Assembly (NCBI RefSeq): GCF_000255655.1
Contig: NZ_JH636434.1
Location: 170,977-234,976 of the forward strand
Direction: 5' to 3'
Length of the DNA stretch: 64,000 bases
Source of the DNA: Schlesneria paludicola DSM 18645
Lineage (GTDB): Bacteria > Planctomycetota > Planctomycetia > Planctomycetales > Planctomycetaceae
Below are positions 47,645-57,936 of this stretch, in pieces; within the stretch, counting starts at the first letter, position 1, and each line of letters opens with the position of its first letter. A model generated the notes under the pieces. It was not told the origin of the DNA. It did no database searches and saw only the letters and a list, made by a program, of their open reading frames with translations. The position numbers and the translations under genes are program-made.

Positions 47645-49423
47645 ATGGAGCCCCAGTACACAGTTCTTGCACGCCGATTTCGCCCGCAGACGTTTACTGA
47701 GGTGGTTGGGCAGGAACGCGTTGCTCAGACATTGCGCAATGCCATCCACGACGGACGCGTAGCGCATGCCTACTTATTCACGGGGGCTCGCGGAGTCGGC
47801 AAGACGTCCATGGCGCGGATTTTTGCCAAGGCACTCAATTGTCCGGACGCCGTCGACGGCGTGCCCTGCAATGTCTGTGAGCAATGTCGAGGGATTTCGG
47901 TTGGCCAAGATGTCGACGTGTCTGAGATCGACGGTGCCTCCAATCGTGGGATTGATGACATCCGATCGCTAAGGGCGAACGTCAACATCAAGTCGATGCG
48001 GTCGAAATTCAAAATCTACATCATCGACGAAGTTCACATGTTGACGAAGGAGGCGTTCAACGCCTTGCTGAAAACGCTCGAAGAACCGCCGCCGATGGTG
48101 AAATTCATTTTTTGCACCACCGAGTCGAATAAGGTTCCTGACACCATTTTGTCGCGCTGTCAGCGATTCGACTTTGGCACGATTTCGACCGACAATATTA
48201 CGATTCGGCTTAGGCAACTGGCTGAGGCCGAAGGCTTTCAGGTTGATGAGGCGGCGCTGGAACTTGTCGCTCGCCGTGCCGCCGGTTCGATGCGTGATAG
48301 CCAGTCGCTGTTTGATCAACTGCTGGCGTTCGGTTCGAAGCAAATCTCGAGCGCCGACGTCCATCGACTGCTCGGCACAGCCCCTGATGACCGTTTGACG
48401 GGCATGGTGGATGCGCTCATCGAGCGACGCCAGGGGGATGCTTTGATGCGGTTGGACGCCGCAATGCGAGAGGGTGTCCAGCTTGAGGCGTTTACCGATC
48501 AACTCGTAGCGTATTTTCGGGATCTGATGGTAACGGCGTGCGAGGCGACATCCATTCCGCTGCTGGCTGTTGGCTCCGATTGCCGCGATCTACTGCGACA
48601 GCAGGCGCAGCGGTGGGGCCTGCAGACAATCACAACTGCAATGCAAATCCTGGCGGAAGCCAAAAGTCGAATGCAGCGTGTTTCGTATGGGCGAGTCTTG
48701 GCCGAGCTGGCCCTGGTAAGAATCTCGTGTTTGGAGGATTTGGATCGATTGGACGATCTGATTTCTCAACTTAAGGCAGGAGTGGTCGTTTCGGCCCCCG
48801 CCCTTGTGGCACAGCGTGCTCCCGCTCACTCGAATTCTTCAGCTCCGACAGAGCTCCCATCGCCTTCCGCACCCAGCGCCGGTCAAAAAAAAAGTGAGCC
48901 ACTCGCCGTCTTGACGCGTCCGTCAGCACCGCTCGAAGCGATTTCGCCTCCGCCGACGCTCTCGATTCAGCCGACGATCGAGTGGAAAGAGGGGTGTGGC
49001 AATGACTTGCAGTTGGCCATCGCGGACAGACTGAACGATATGACCGGTGCGTCCGTTCGTCGCAGCACAGCGTTAGCAATTATTGGGCCAAATGTATTGG
49101 AGTTTTCGCTCCCCATGAACTATGATGTGGAGAGGAAGACATTAGACCGGCCCGAAACGATTGCTCGACTTGAGTCTGTCATCCAAGAATTGGTGGGAAT
49201 TCCAATTCGCATCCGATTTCGAACGGTCGAGGCTGTGGAGTCGGCGGCAAAGGTGAAGGCCGCGGCCACATCAGCGCCGATGCAGCGAAGCCAGATTATT
49301 GAAGATCCGGAAGATCCCTATCTCCAAGATGTAACGCGAACGTTTGGTGTCAAGAACTGGAAGGTCAGAGAGCTTCTTGCTGAGCCATCGGACAATCCGC
49401 GTGCCGAAACGAGTGTGGAGTAG
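47645..49423 (+). CDS. dnaX: DNA polymerase III subunits gamma/tau
   Basis: A 592-residue clamp-loader ATPase. MEPQYTVLARRFRPQTFTEVVGQE begins the protein as expected; Walker A is TGARGVGKTS, four zinc ligands lie in the CPDAV-CNVCEQC segment, Walker B is IIDEVHMLTKEAFNALLK and sensor 1 follows with FCTTESNKVPDTILSRC. Domain III ends near 370, followed by a Ser/Pro-rich linker and a tau-like C-terminal domain. A run of eight A at 48887-48894 (AAAAAAAA, within the linker) could allow frameshifting to gamma, as in E. coli; this is only noted. It heads dnaX-ybaB-recR, with ybaB five bases downstream. Confidence 0.95.
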   Translation: MEPQYTVLARRFRPQTFTEVVGQERVAQTLRNAIHDGRVAHAYLFTGARGVGKTSMARIFAKALNCPDAVDGVPCNVCEQCRGISVGQDVDVSEIDGASNRGIDDIRSLRANVNIKSMRSKFKIYIIDEVHMLTKEAFNALLKTLEEPPPMVKFIFCTTESNKVPDTILSRCQRFDFGTISTDNITIRLRQLAEAEGFQVDEAALELVARRAAGSMRDSQSLFDQLLAFGSKQISSADVHRLLGTAPDDRLTGMVDALIERRQGDALMRLDAAMREGVQLEAFTDQLVAYFRDLMVTACEATSIPLLAVGSDCRDLLRQQAQRWGLQTITTAMQILAEAKSRMQRVSYGRVLAELALVRISCLEDLDRLDDLISQLKAGVVVSAPALVAQRAPAHSNSSAPTELPSPSAPSAGQKKSEPLAVLTRPSAPLEAISPPPTLSIQPTIEWKEGCGNDLQLAIADRLNDMTGASVRRSTALAIIGPNVLEFSLPMNYDVERKTLDRPETIARLESVIQELVGIPIRIRFRTVEAVESAAKVKAAATSAPMQRSQIIEDPEDPYLQDVTRTFGVKNWKVRELLAEPSDNPRAETSVE

Positions 49424-49428
49424 CAAAA

Positions 49429-49785
49429 ATGTTCAAAGAACTCGGTCAATTTGCATCCTTGATGAAACAGGCACAAGGGATGCAGGGAAAGATTGCAGAG
49501 TCGAAAGAACGGATTGCAAACCTGAAGTGTGAAGGTAGCGCTGGGGGAGGGATGGTCGCGGTGACAGTGGGCGGCACGATGCGCGTTCTGTCATGCCGAA
49601 TCGATCCAACGCTTGTTCAGGCTGGCGACACGGAAATGCTTGAAGATCTGGTGGTTGCGGCGACGAATCAGGCCATGGAAAAGCTGTTGGAACAACAGGC
49701 GGCCGAGATGAGTTCGATCACCGGCGGGATGAATCTTCCCGGCCTGGGTGAAATGCTGGGTGGTATGGGGTTGGGAAAATCGTGA
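49429..49785 (+). CDS. ybaB: YbaB/EbfC nucleoid-associated protein
   Basis: A 118-residue small DNA-binding protein. It begins MFKELGQFASLMKQAQGMQGK, with a coiled-coil-like N-terminus, the central beta segment GGGMVAVTVGGTMRVLSCRIDP, and helix DLVVAATNQAMEK; it ends in a Gly/Met-rich tail (GGMNLPGLGEMLGGMGLG). It dimerises and binds DNA. It sits between dnaX and recR, the conserved arrangement seen across bacteria, five bases after dnaX, so very likely co-transcribed. Confidence 0.95.
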   Translation: MFKELGQFASLMKQAQGMQGKIAESKERIANLKCEGSAGGGMVAVTVGGTMRVLSCRIDPTLVQAGDTEMLEDLVVAATNQAMEKLLEQQAAEMSSITGGMNLPGLGEMLGGMGLGKS

Positions 49786-49811
49786 AATAATGTGGTTCAG
49801 GAGACGTATTG

Positions 49812-50435
49812 ATGGCACGGATTGAGGAGCCTCCACGGCATCCTTATGGGGCCGCAGTGGGAAACTTAATCGAACGACTCGCAACATTGCCGGGGGTCGG
49901 ACGTAAGTCTGCCGAGCGACTCGCGAATCATTTATTGGATTGCTCAGAGGAAGAAGCCAATTCCTTGGCCGAAGCGATTCGCCGCGTCAAAACGGTCGTC
50001 CGTCCCTGTTCCGTTTGTTTCAATCTGACTGAGAATGACGTTTGCAATATTTGCAGTGACACCCGTCGAGATCATCACTCGGTGTGCGTTGTCGAGCAGC
50101 CTCGCGACCTGCTTGCGCTCGAGGCGGCGTCGATTTTCAATGGGGTTTATCACGTTTTGGGAGGGCGTCTGGCGCCACTCAATGGCGTGGGGCCTGAAGA
50201 TCTGAATATTGGTGCGTTGGTGAAACGTGTTCGGCAGGGAGGGGTTAAAGAGATTTTGATGGCGACGAACCCGACTCTGGAAGGGGACGGCACGTCACTG
50301 TTTATCTCAAACCTGCTGGCGAACGATCCGGTAAAAATCACGCGACTTGCTCGCGGGATCGCCTCCGGGAGTGTGTTAGAGTTTGCTAATCGTGAAATGT
50401 TGGCGGATGCCATTCGAGGAAGACAATCTTTTTAG
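49812..50435 (+). CDS. recR: Recombination mediator RecR
   Basis: A 207-residue member of the RecFOR pathway that loads RecA at gaps. It has the helix-hairpin-helix [19 protein letters not shown], a Cys4 zinc motif (CSVC and CNIC), and the Toprim domain with [12 protein letters not shown] and [28 protein letters not shown] is typical. It starts at the ATG at 49812 with GGAGA upstream, 26 bases after ybaB. Third gene of the dnaX-ybaB-recR operon. Confidence 0.96.
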   Translation: MARIEEPPRHPYGAAVGNLIERLATLPGVGRKSAERLANHLLDCSEEEANSLAEAIRRVKTVVRPCSVCFNLTENDVCNICSDTRRDHHSVCVVEQPRDLLALEAASIFNGVYHVLGGRLAPLNGVGPEDLNIGALVKRVRQGGVKEILMATNPTLEGDGTSLFISNLLANDPVKITRLARGIASGSVLEFANREMLADAIRGRQSF

Positions 50436-50514
50436 TTCCCTGACCTCTTTGATTCCCTGATAAGGACTTGTGGAGCTTCAAACCCGATTTGACAAGTCGA
50501 AGAATTCGCTTCGA

Positions 50515-50578
50515 GCAGGCCAACGAACCTGCGGGCGACGCTCGCGAACCTGCCAGGGCTGAGTGGCTGTGCCACTCG
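50515..50578 (+). repeat. 64-bp dispersed structured repeat, copy A
   Basis: Begins GCAGGCCAACGAACCTGC, itself a hairpin (GCAGG with CCTGC), and ends with a second one (GAGTGGC with GCCACTC). It matches 52750-52813 over 64 bases with no gap, about 77 % identical by hand count. Both lie between genes. Confidence 0.65.
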
Positions 50579-50672
50579 TTGTCAGTGCCAAAGGTCGTTT
50601 CATGCGAAGGAGTCCAATGGCTTCGCAGAACGGAAGAACGCAAAACCCAATCTAACGATTGAGACACTCGAT

Positions 50673-52157
50673 ATGCAGTTGAATTTCTCCCAACAAATGA
50701 AGATGAGCCAGCAAATGAAGCTGGCTCCACGAATGATTCAATCGATGGAGATCCTGCAGTTGCCCACGATGGCACTGGATGAAAGGATCGAACAGGAACT
50801 GTCCGAGAATCCCTGCCTGGAGATGCGGAGTTCTGATCGTGACGCTCCGGAATTGCAGCACAATCTCGAAGAAGCGCGCGAAGAAGCCACCGAAAAGAAT
50901 ATTGCCGAAAAAGAGCTGAAAGTCGACGACGCTCACAACAATGAAGCGGACTTCGAACGGCTGCTCGAGATGTCGCAGGACTGGCCCGAAGACAATTACA
51001 CGTCGGGTAGTAAGCCGTCATCCAATCGCATGGAAGAGGACGGCGATCGGCAGCACGATATGATCTCGAATATCGCGATCCGACCGCAGTCGCTGAATGA
51101 CTATTTGCTGGAACAGTTTGGATTTTTCAGCGTTCCGGCCGAAGTGCGCGAATTCGGGCAATTTCTCATTCAGAATCTGGATCACAACGGACGCTTGCCG
51201 GGTAGCCTGCCAGACCTGATTCAGGTCTATGGGAAGTCGATCGCCGACGTTGACGCGCAGGCGGCACTGCAGCTTATTCAACGCCTTGATCCACCGGGTT
51301 GTGGAGCGCGCGATGCGAAAGAATGCCTGCTGCTGCAACTGCGCGAGGAAGCACCTTATCGAGATGTCCTCGCGACGCTGATTGCCTCGCACCTTGAAGA
51401 TCTGGCACAAAATCGCTTGCCATTGATCGAGCGCAAGACGGGGTACTCGATCGAGACGATCAAGTTGGCGTACGAAGAACTGCGTCACATGAATCCGTTT
51501 CCGGGCCGCGGATTCGAAGCGAGGCCAGCCCAAGCCGTTAAGCCTGATGTGTTCGTCGAGCAAAATGGGGACGACAAATGGATCGTCAGGGTGATGGATG
51601 AATACACCCCGCGATTGCGGATCAGCAAGCGGTATCAGCAAATCCTTCGCGACGGCGCTGACCCCAAGACGAAGGAATACATCAAACGGAAGATCGATTC
51701 CGCCAAATGGTTGATCGAGAGCATTGAGCAGCGCCATAACACGCTCAAACGCGTGGCGCAATCGATCGTCGACAAGCAAACGGCGTTTCTCGAATTTGGC
51801 CCCGAAGCGATTGTTCCGCTTAAAATGCAAGAGATTGCCGACGTCGTGAAAGTCCACGTGACAACCGTCTCGCGTGCCGTCGACGACAAATGGATTCAAA
51901 CCCCACGCGGCCTTTATCCGCTCAAGCGGTTCTTTGGCGGGGGCACAGTCACGGAAAGCGGAGAAGAAGTCGCCTGGGACATCATCAGAATTAAGCTGAA
52001 AGAAATCGTTGATAAAGAGGATAAGAACGATCCACTGAGCGACGATGCCCTCGTCGATGAACTGCAGAAATTTGGTTACACTCTGGCACGGCGAACGGTA
52101 ACAAAGTACCGCAAGGCGCTGGATATTCCTTCGTCGCGCCAGCGCAGGGCCTACTAA
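50673..52157 (+). CDS. rpoN: RNA polymerase sigma-54 factor RpoN
   Basis: A 494-residue sigma factor for -24/-12 promoters, needing an AAA+ enhancer-binding protein. The N-terminal Gln/Met/Leu-rich region I ([28 protein letters not shown]) is present, followed by the core-binding domain and the acidic region II around 50-110. The C-terminal DNA-binding part includes [15 protein letters not shown] and the RpoN box [17 protein letters not shown]. Sequence is complete. The upstream 237-base gap contains copy A of a 64-bp repeat. A sigma-54-type promoter candidate lies before groEL1 in this window. Confidence 0.96.
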   Translation: MQLNFSQQMKMSQQMKLAPRMIQSMEILQLPTMALDERIEQELSENPCLEMRSSDRDAPELQHNLEEAREEATEKNIAEKELKVDDAHNNEADFERLLEMSQDWPEDNYTSGSKPSSNRMEEDGDRQHDMISNIAIRPQSLNDYLLEQFGFFSVPAEVREFGQFLIQNLDHNGRLPGSLPDLIQVYGKSIADVDAQAALQLIQRLDPPGCGARDAKECLLLQLREEAPYRDVLATLIASHLEDLAQNRLPLIERKTGYSIETIKLAYEELRHMNPFPGRGFEARPAQAVKPDVFVEQNGDDKWIVRVMDEYTPRLRISKRYQQILRDGADPKTKEYIKRKIDSAKWLIESIEQRHNTLKRVAQSIVDKQTAFLEFGPEAIVPLKMQEIADVVKVHVTTVSRAVDDKWIQTPRGLYPLKRFFGGGTVTESGEEVAWDIIRIKLKEIVDKEDKNDPLSDDALVDELQKFGYTLARRTVTKYRKALDIPSSRQRRAY

Positions 52158-52852
52158 CGGCTTCTCCCAAAGGTCCCGCCTCGCGGCATGGACAGTTGGG
52201 CGAAGCGGAAATTCGCTTCGTCCGACGGATTTCTTCTCTCTTCCCGATCGCGCGAACCCCGTCAGCTCTCTGACGTTGCCGATCGTGCCGAGTTTGACGC
52301 GCGTTCTTGCCGTCGCCACCGGCAAAGTTGTCCTGCAATGACGGTTTCGCCGTGTGGTTGCAGCACTGAACTTCTCGCTTTTCCAGGATGCGCAGTCGGA
52401 ATTTCCGGCGGCGAAGTTCACTTATTGCAAGTCAAATTATGGACATTGCTTGCCGCGAGTGTCAGGCAGATTTATGATCCATTTTAAGGGTCTCGTCCAT
52501 TTTTCATTGATGGTGCGTTACGCTGGCCATGAGACGGCGCGGCGGGGCACAGTAAAAATTCTGATTGAAGCGATGCCAATCAATCGGAATCTGGTCATCA
52601 GGGTGGGCGGACTCTGAATTGTGTCAAAGCCCACGGTTGCGAATGAGGGCTTCTCCAACGCGAGCATACCTGCAGGACCGAGCAACCGAATTACACGCAT
52701 TGAAGTGGAGCTGCAAACCTGAATTGACACGTTGATGAACTCGCAACGTGCAGGCCAATGAGCCTGCGGGCGATTCGTACGAACCTGTCAGAACAGGATG
52801 GCTGTGCCACGAGTTTTACACCGTCCCTTTGCGATCCAGCGAGGAATCAGCG
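52158..52852. other. Intergenic stretch after rpoN
   Basis: About 700 bases with no credible gene. CGAAGCG/CGCTTCG at 52201-52220 makes a small hairpin just after rpoN. Copy B of the 64-bp repeat is at 52750-52813. Confidence 0.5.
52750..52813 (+). repeat. 64-bp dispersed structured repeat, copy B
   Basis: GCAGGCCAATGAGCCTGC hairpin at the start, TGGCTGTGCCAC near the end. Counterpart of 50515-50578. It is in frame with the following gene and could mislead start calling. Confidence 0.65.
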
Positions 52853-53596
52853 TTGCGCGCCATCATTAGCGATATTCACGCGAATCTCGAAGCGCTGGAA
52901 GCCGTCCTGGCCGACATCCGGGGGCAGAATATCTCCGAAATCTACTGCCTGGGAGACATCATCGGTTATGGCCCCAATCCGTGCGAGTGTATCGATCGGG
53001 TGATGTCGACCTGCAAGTTGACGTTGCTAGGGAACCATGATCAGGCCGCCTTGTTCGATCCAGAAGGATTCAACGCCAGTGCCGAGCGTGCGGTGTTTTG
53101 GACCCGAAAAACCCTCGAATCGAGTTCGGGGCCGGATGCGGATAAACGCTGGGATTTCTTGGGTGAGTTACCTCGAGTTCATCGTGAACCGAATTACCTG
53201 TTCGTACACGGTTCTGCCCGCAATCCACTGAATGAATATGTCTTCCCCGAAGACATCTACAACCAGCGGAAGATGGAGCGAATCTTCTCATTGGTCGAGA
53301 AGTACTGTTTTCAGGGGCATACGCATATTCCCGGTGTGTTCACCGAGGATTTGAATTTTCTGGCACCTGAAGAGATCGATTTCAAGTACGAGATGACAGA
53401 CAAGAAGATTCTTGTGAATGTTGGTTCCGTTGGTCAGCCGCGAAATAGTGACAACCGTTCCTCGTATGTTGTCCTCGACGGCAATATGATCTACTTCAAG
53501 CGGGTCGAATACGATTTCGCCCGAACCGCACAGAAAATCTACGAGATCTCTGATCTCGATAATTTTCTGGGAGAGCGTCTCGCGGACGGGCGCTGA
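52853..53596 (+). CDS. Metallophosphoesterase (YfcE/MJ0936-like)
   Basis: A 247-residue calcineurin-like phosphoesterase. Metal-binding motifs are [10 protein letters not shown] (D-x-H), [10 protein letters not shown] (G-D), LLGNHDQA (GNH-D), FVHGSARN (H) and [10 protein letters not shown] (GH-x-H), all at normal spacing. It cleaves phosphoester or phosphodiester bonds; the family includes phosphodiesterases and protein phosphatases, so the substrate is open. I start at TTG 52853, with GAGGAA six bases upstream; the in-frame GTG at 52748 begins inside a repeat and adds a non-conserved stretch. The gene stands alone between rpoN and yidC. Confidence 0.9.
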   Translation: MRAIISDIHANLEALEAVLADIRGQNISEIYCLGDIIGYGPNPCECIDRVMSTCKLTLLGNHDQAALFDPEGFNASAERAVFWTRKTLESSSGPDADKRWDFLGELPRVHREPNYLFVHGSARNPLNEYVFPEDIYNQRKMERIFSLVEKYCFQGHTHIPGVFTEDLNFLAPEEIDFKYEMTDKKILVNVGSVGQPRNSDNRSSYVVLDGNMIYFKRVEYDFARTAQKIYEISDLDNFLGERLADGR

Positions 53597-53750
53597 TCAC
53601 CTGTGATCTGCTGCCGTCGAATATGCGTTGTGAAAATGTCAGCGAAATTGACGGAATGGTTTCCTCAATTCGTTGGCCGCGATTGAAAGCTTTAGTCCTC
53701 GTTGGCAACTGCGAGGACGGGCAAGTCCCCTCTGGTAATTGGTATCTGGA

Positions 53751-55829
53751 ATGGAACAGCGACGGTTTTTTGTCTTTTTCGTGTTGTCCATGGCGATCTG
53801 GCTCGCCTGGTTTCAACTGGCTGTTCCCTTCTTTTTCCCGAATGCGCTGAAGCCGCCAAATCAATCGAATGAGGCGGCGACTGTTGCGGAGAAGGAAAAA
53901 CAGGCATTTGATAGCGCCGCAGATGCATCAAAACCTGTGAATCTGGCGATCACTCCGGTGACGCCTGTGATTGAAGCCAATGTTCCCGCTCATCCCTCGA
54001 AGACGATCCAGTTGGGGCCCGTCGATCCCGATCTGGACAAGGTTGCGGCAAACACCGCGTCACTCGACGAATTCTTTCTTGCCGCTCAACTCAACAGTCA
54101 AGGTGCGGCCATTGATTCGGTCGAGCTGACGGATAAGAAGCGTTATCCGGCATTCGGACATCGTGGTCGACGCGTTCGGGTGCTCGGAAGTGACGCACGC
54201 ACACCGCTCAAAACCTTCGCGCTGCGCTCGGCAGAGATCGACAAGCAACTGGGGAATTCCACCCTCGATTTGGTTTCATGGGAAGTGGTTCCCGAAATCG
54301 ACCCCAAGCAGGCGGAACGGGCTGCGACGTTCCGGTTCAAGTCACCCGACGGTCAATGGGAATTGACCAAACGTTTCGAGCTGACGCAACTGACGCCAGA
54401 GCAGCTTGAGCATAAGAATCATCGTGATACGTTGGTCGAAGGCTACGAAATCAAGCTGACGATCACGTCGAAGAATCTCACCGCCCAGGATCAGACCCTC
54501 AGCTATACGTTGCAAGGACCCGTTGGTATTCCCCTGGAGGATGCCGAGAATTCGTACAAGTATCGCGATATTCGGATGGGATTCTTGCGTGATGATGGCG
54601 TCACAGTTGATGAGAGCAAACAATCGGCCGCCGATACGGTCAAGAAAGATCGCAACAAGGCTACGACGCCCATCGCCGAATGGGCGCGAAAAGTCAAATA
54701 CATCGGCGTCGACGTGCTGTACTTCGCAACGTTGATCCTGCCAGGGGCCGATCAGCTGGAATTCACGAAAGCGGTTGTCGCCAGCGAAAACCGCGAGAAG
54801 CCTGAGTACAGCGATGTTTCCGTTGAACTGAAGTCCAAGGTGATCACGGTTCCCGCCAATGGTGAGGTCACGCACGAGTACACGTTGTTTGCGGGACCGA
54901 AACGCAAGGAATTGATCGGTCGCCTCTCGGCCATGGCCGTGATGGACTATGGCTGGTTCGATTCCATCTGCCGGGGGATGGTCTGGTTGCTGAATATGTT
55001 CCATGGACTGGGGCTCAGCTACGGAATTGCGATCATCTGCCTGACCGCTCTCGTGCGAACGCTTTTGATGCCAATCTCAAAGCATCAGGCGGCCAACGCC
55101 GCGAAGATGAAGGTGCTACAGCCGAAGATGTTGGCCAAGCAAAAAGAGCTTGAGGCCAAGTATGGCAAGAATACCGAAGAATATATGAAGGCCGCTCAAG
55201 AGCTGAGCAAAGAGCAGCTTGGCCTGATGATGAGCGGGTGTCTGCCGATGTTCCTGCAACTGCCTATCTTCATTGCACTCTACCGTGCGATTGGCAGTTC
55301 GATCGAATTGCGGATGGAACCGTTCCTCTGGTTCGAAAATCTGGCGTCGCCGGATGCTCTGTTTAAACTGCCGTTTGTCGTCCCCTGGTTCGGGTGGACG
55401 CACTTCAATTTGCTGCCGTGCATCTCGACCGGTTTGATGTTTATTCATCAGAAGTTGACGATGCCGCCGCCGACCAATGAAGAACAGGCGCAGCAGCAGA
55501 AGATGATGAGTTACATGATGATTTTCATGGGAGCCATGTTCTTCCGCGTTCCATCAGGGTTGTGCCTGTACTTCATCGCGACCAATGTCTGGTCGATGAC
55601 CGAGCGATGGGTGTTCGAGCACTTTAAAAAAGAGAGCCCTCCCGAAGGTGAAGCCGTGCTGGTTGGACCAGCGGGATCTCCACCTCTGGCAGATGGCGGC
55701 AAGCCATCAGTCGTCGGCGGGTTTTGGAAAAGTCTGCAAGACGCGGCAGACAATCAACGCGCCGCGTCACGCCAGTTAGAAGGCGGGGCGACCTCAAACC
55801 GAAGTGACAAAAAGAAAAAGAAGCGATAG
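53751..55829 (+). CDS. yidC: Membrane protein insertase YidC
   Basis: A 692-residue Oxa1/YidC insertase of the long Gram-negative type. It has an N-terminal transmembrane helix (FFVFFVLSMAIWLAWFQLAV), a large periplasmic domain (about 60-400), then the conserved five-helix core with SYGIAIICLTALVRTLLMPI, KAAQELSKEQLGLMMSGCLPMFLQLPIF and the late helix MIFMGAMFFRVPSGLCLYF. A basic tail (KKKKKR) may contact ribosomes. It inserts and folds inner-membrane proteins with or without SecYEG. The ATG at 53751 is used. Normal length for the family. Confidence 0.96.
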   Translation: MEQRRFFVFFVLSMAIWLAWFQLAVPFFFPNALKPPNQSNEAATVAEKEKQAFDSAADASKPVNLAITPVTPVIEANVPAHPSKTIQLGPVDPDLDKVAANTASLDEFFLAAQLNSQGAAIDSVELTDKKRYPAFGHRGRRVRVLGSDARTPLKTFALRSAEIDKQLGNSTLDLVSWEVVPEIDPKQAERAATFRFKSPDGQWELTKRFELTQLTPEQLEHKNHRDTLVEGYEIKLTITSKNLTAQDQTLSYTLQGPVGIPLEDAENSYKYRDIRMGFLRDDGVTVDESKQSAADTVKKDRNKATTPIAEWARKVKYIGVDVLYFATLILPGADQLEFTKAVVASENREKPEYSDVSVELKSKVITVPANGEVTHEYTLFAGPKRKELIGRLSAMAVMDYGWFDSICRGMVWLLNMFHGLGLSYGIAIICLTALVRTLLMPISKHQAANAAKMKVLQPKMLAKQKELEAKYGKNTEEYMKAAQELSKEQLGLMMSGCLPMFLQLPIFIALYRAIGSSIELRMEPFLWFENLASPDALFKLPFVVPWFGWTHFNLLPCISTGLMFIHQKLTMPPPTNEEQAQQQKMMSYMMIFMGAMFFRVPSGLCLYFIATNVWSMTERWVFEHFKKESPPEGEAVLVGPAGSPPLADGGKPSVVGGFWKSLQDAADNQRAASRQLEGGATSNRSDKKKKKR

Positions 55830-55908
55830 CCCGGTTTCCCGGACTGGGCTGGACGTCGGCGACATCTTCTACGAATATCCGCGACCAATATTCGTTTTGG
55901 AGTCATAA

Positions 55909-56658
55909 ATGTCGCCTGTCGCACCGCTTTCGTCATCACGGCTGGTTGTCACGCTCTGTACTTACAACGAGCGTGAAAACATCGGCAAGCTTATTCCGCA
56001 GATTCTCGAAGCACTGCCAGATGCCGATGTTTTGGTTGTCGATGACAATTCACCGGACGGTACGGCGGACGTCGCCCGGCAGATGGGGGCCGCAGACCCA
56101 CGTGTAAAACTGTTGCTTCGGACCAAGAAGGCGGGACTCGGGGCAGCAACGCTTGCCGGATTTCAATGGGCCATTGACCAAGGCTATGACTACGTTCTGA
56201 ATATGGACGCGGATTTTAGCCATCATCCCCGCCATTTGCGTGCGATCTGGGGATGCATGCAAATGGCCGATGTGGGAATCGGTTCGCGATACGTGCCTGG
56301 TGGCGGCATCACCGGTTGGAGTGCCATGCGGCATTTCATGAGCCAGGGAATTAACTGGTATTCTCATGTGCTGCTGGGAGCCAAGGCACGCGACTGCAGC
56401 GGATCATTTCGCTGCTATCGCATCAGCAAGATTCGAGAGCTGGACTTTACGAAGATTCGCTCACGCGGATACGCGTTTCAGGAAGAGTTCCTCTATCGAT
56501 GTGCCCGCGTCGGGTGTCGCATCGTCGAGACTCCCATCGTGTTTGAAGACCGTATCATCGGCCAATCGAAGATCAATGTCGCCGAAATTGTCCGGTCGCT
56601 GCGCGATCTATTCTTGCTCGGACTGGACGGAATTCGCGACACGCCCGTCACGCGATAG
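55909..56658 (+). CDS. Polyprenol-phosphate-type glycosyltransferase, family 2
   Basis: A 249-residue GT-A enzyme of the dolichol-phosphate mannosyltransferase (DPM1) kind. TYNERENI at the start, VVDDNSPDGTADVAR (nucleotide-sugar aspartates), the DXD-like NMDADFSHHP and the acceptor-side DCSGSFRCY, then GYAFQEEF and EDRIIGQSKIN are all conserved. There is no C-terminal membrane pair, so it is the soluble type I form. It would transfer mannose (or glucose) from GDP/UDP to a polyprenyl phosphate, a donor for glycosylation outside the membrane. GGAG precedes the start; yidC is 79 bases upstream. Confidence 0.9.
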   Translation: MSPVAPLSSSRLVVTLCTYNERENIGKLIPQILEALPDADVLVVDDNSPDGTADVARQMGAADPRVKLLLRTKKAGLGAATLAGFQWAIDQGYDYVLNMDADFSHHPRHLRAIWGCMQMADVGIGSRYVPGGGITGWSAMRHFMSQGINWYSHVLLGAKARDCSGSFRCYRISKIRELDFTKIRSRGYAFQEEFLYRCARVGCRIVETPIVFEDRIIGQSKINVAEIVRSLRDLFLLGLDGIRDTPVTR

Positions 56659-56695
56659 ACCTTCGAATCGAGTTTTCACCAAACCGCTGGACGAC

Positions 56696-57691
56696 TCAGT
56701 ACCGTTCGGGATTGAGCAATTTATCCATTTCGGGTGTTTTCATGTTCTCGGGAGTGGCCAGAAACTCGCCGGTGCCGATTCGTTTTTCGACCGGCTCGCC
56801 ACGGATGGAGTTCACGATGGTCATCACAGACTGATAGCCCATGCTGACCGGATCTTGCAAGACGATGCCGTGACACGTTCCGTCGCTCATGGCTCGGATC
56901 AGGTCTTCGCTGGAATCAAACGCGATGAACTTGACCTTGCCAGCGAGTTGAGTTTCCCTCAACGCGATCAGAACCCCATTGGCGTTCGGTTCGCAGACGG
57001 CGAAGATGCCGTTGACCTCATTGCGATATTTCCCCAAGACCTGCGTGGCCTTGTCGAGTGACTGTTCGGGAGTCGTTCCCGCATATTCGCTGGAGGAGAT
57101 GACTGTCACCCCCGGAAATTCCGTTTTCAATGTTTCGAGGAATCCTTCTTCGCGTTGTTCGGTGCTCTCGCTACCCGAATTGTAACGCAGAATGATGACA
57201 TTCCCGTAGCCACCCAGCAGACTGGCCATGTGCCGCGCGGCCAGTTCCCCACCTTTGCGATTGTCGGTTGCGACGTAGCTGACGATCACCGATTCGTCTT
57301 GAAGAGCGCTGTCAAAGATGACGACGGGAACGGATGCTTCAACCGCTTCTTTCACGGGGCTGATCAATGCCTGTTTGTCGAGCGGCGCCAGGCAGATTCC
57401 ATCGACCTTCGATGAAATGAAATCCTGAACGACATTCATTTGAGTGTCGCGATCGTTCTCGAGCAGAGGTCCCTTCCAGAGAATCTCAACGTTGCCCAGT
57501 TCTTTCGCCGCTTTCTGAGCTCCGGCGTGAACCGATTTCCAAAAGACATGCGTCGTTCCTTTGGGGATCACGGCAATCCGTAATTTCTTAGAAGCCCCCT
57601 CTTTGCCCGACGCTGCGGTGTCGGATTTGGTGCTTCCTGAGCAGCCTACGATCAGTGAAACACAAATAAACGACGCGAGCGCACGGCGCAT
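56696..57691 (-). CDS. Sugar ABC transporter substrate-binding lipoprotein
   Basis: A 331-residue periplasmic binding protein of the RbsB/LacI-type (Peripla_BP_4). A lipobox is visible: FICVSLIVGC near residue 18, so it is anchored. Binding-fold segments: LRIAVIPKGTTHVFWKSVHAGAQKAAKEL, DGICLAPLDKQAL, YVATDNRKGGELAARHM, GIFAVCEPNANGVLIAL and FIAFDSSEDLI. These bind sugars or sugar-like ligands. No permease or ATPase gene is adjacent. The ATG at 57691 is used since the 18 codons further upstream precede a normal signal peptide. Convergent with the glycosyltransferase, 37 bases apart. Confidence 0.9.
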   Translation of the reverse strand: MRRALASFICVSLIVGCSGSTKSDTAASGKEGASKKLRIAVIPKGTTHVFWKSVHAGAQKAAKELGNVEILWKGPLLENDRDTQMNVVQDFISSKVDGICLAPLDKQALISPVKEAVEASVPVVIFDSALQDESVIVSYVATDNRKGGELAARHMASLLGGYGNVIILRYNSGSESTEQREEGFLETLKTEFPGVTVISSSEYAGTTPEQSLDKATQVLGKYRNEVNGIFAVCEPNANGVLIALRETQLAGKVKFIAFDSSEDLIRAMSDGTCHGIVLQDPVSMGYQSVMTIVNSIRGEPVEKRIGTGEFLATPENMKTPEMDKLLNPERY

Positions 57692-57936
57692 GGTGTGAAT
57701 CCCCGGGAATCGAAAAGTTGATTGAAAGAGGACTACAATTGTCACATGCGGGATCGTTTGTCACAAGTCGGTGCAGCCAGATTCACTGCCGCCCATCCAG
57801 GTCAGGAGCCGGTGAATCGAGCGCCGGCGACAAGACCGCAGCCCACATCAGAAGGTGTGCTCCTTCAATCCGCAGCAAGCGGACCAACGGGCCTGCGAAT
57901 GATGCACCCACCTGCGAGATCACGATCCTGCGATCA

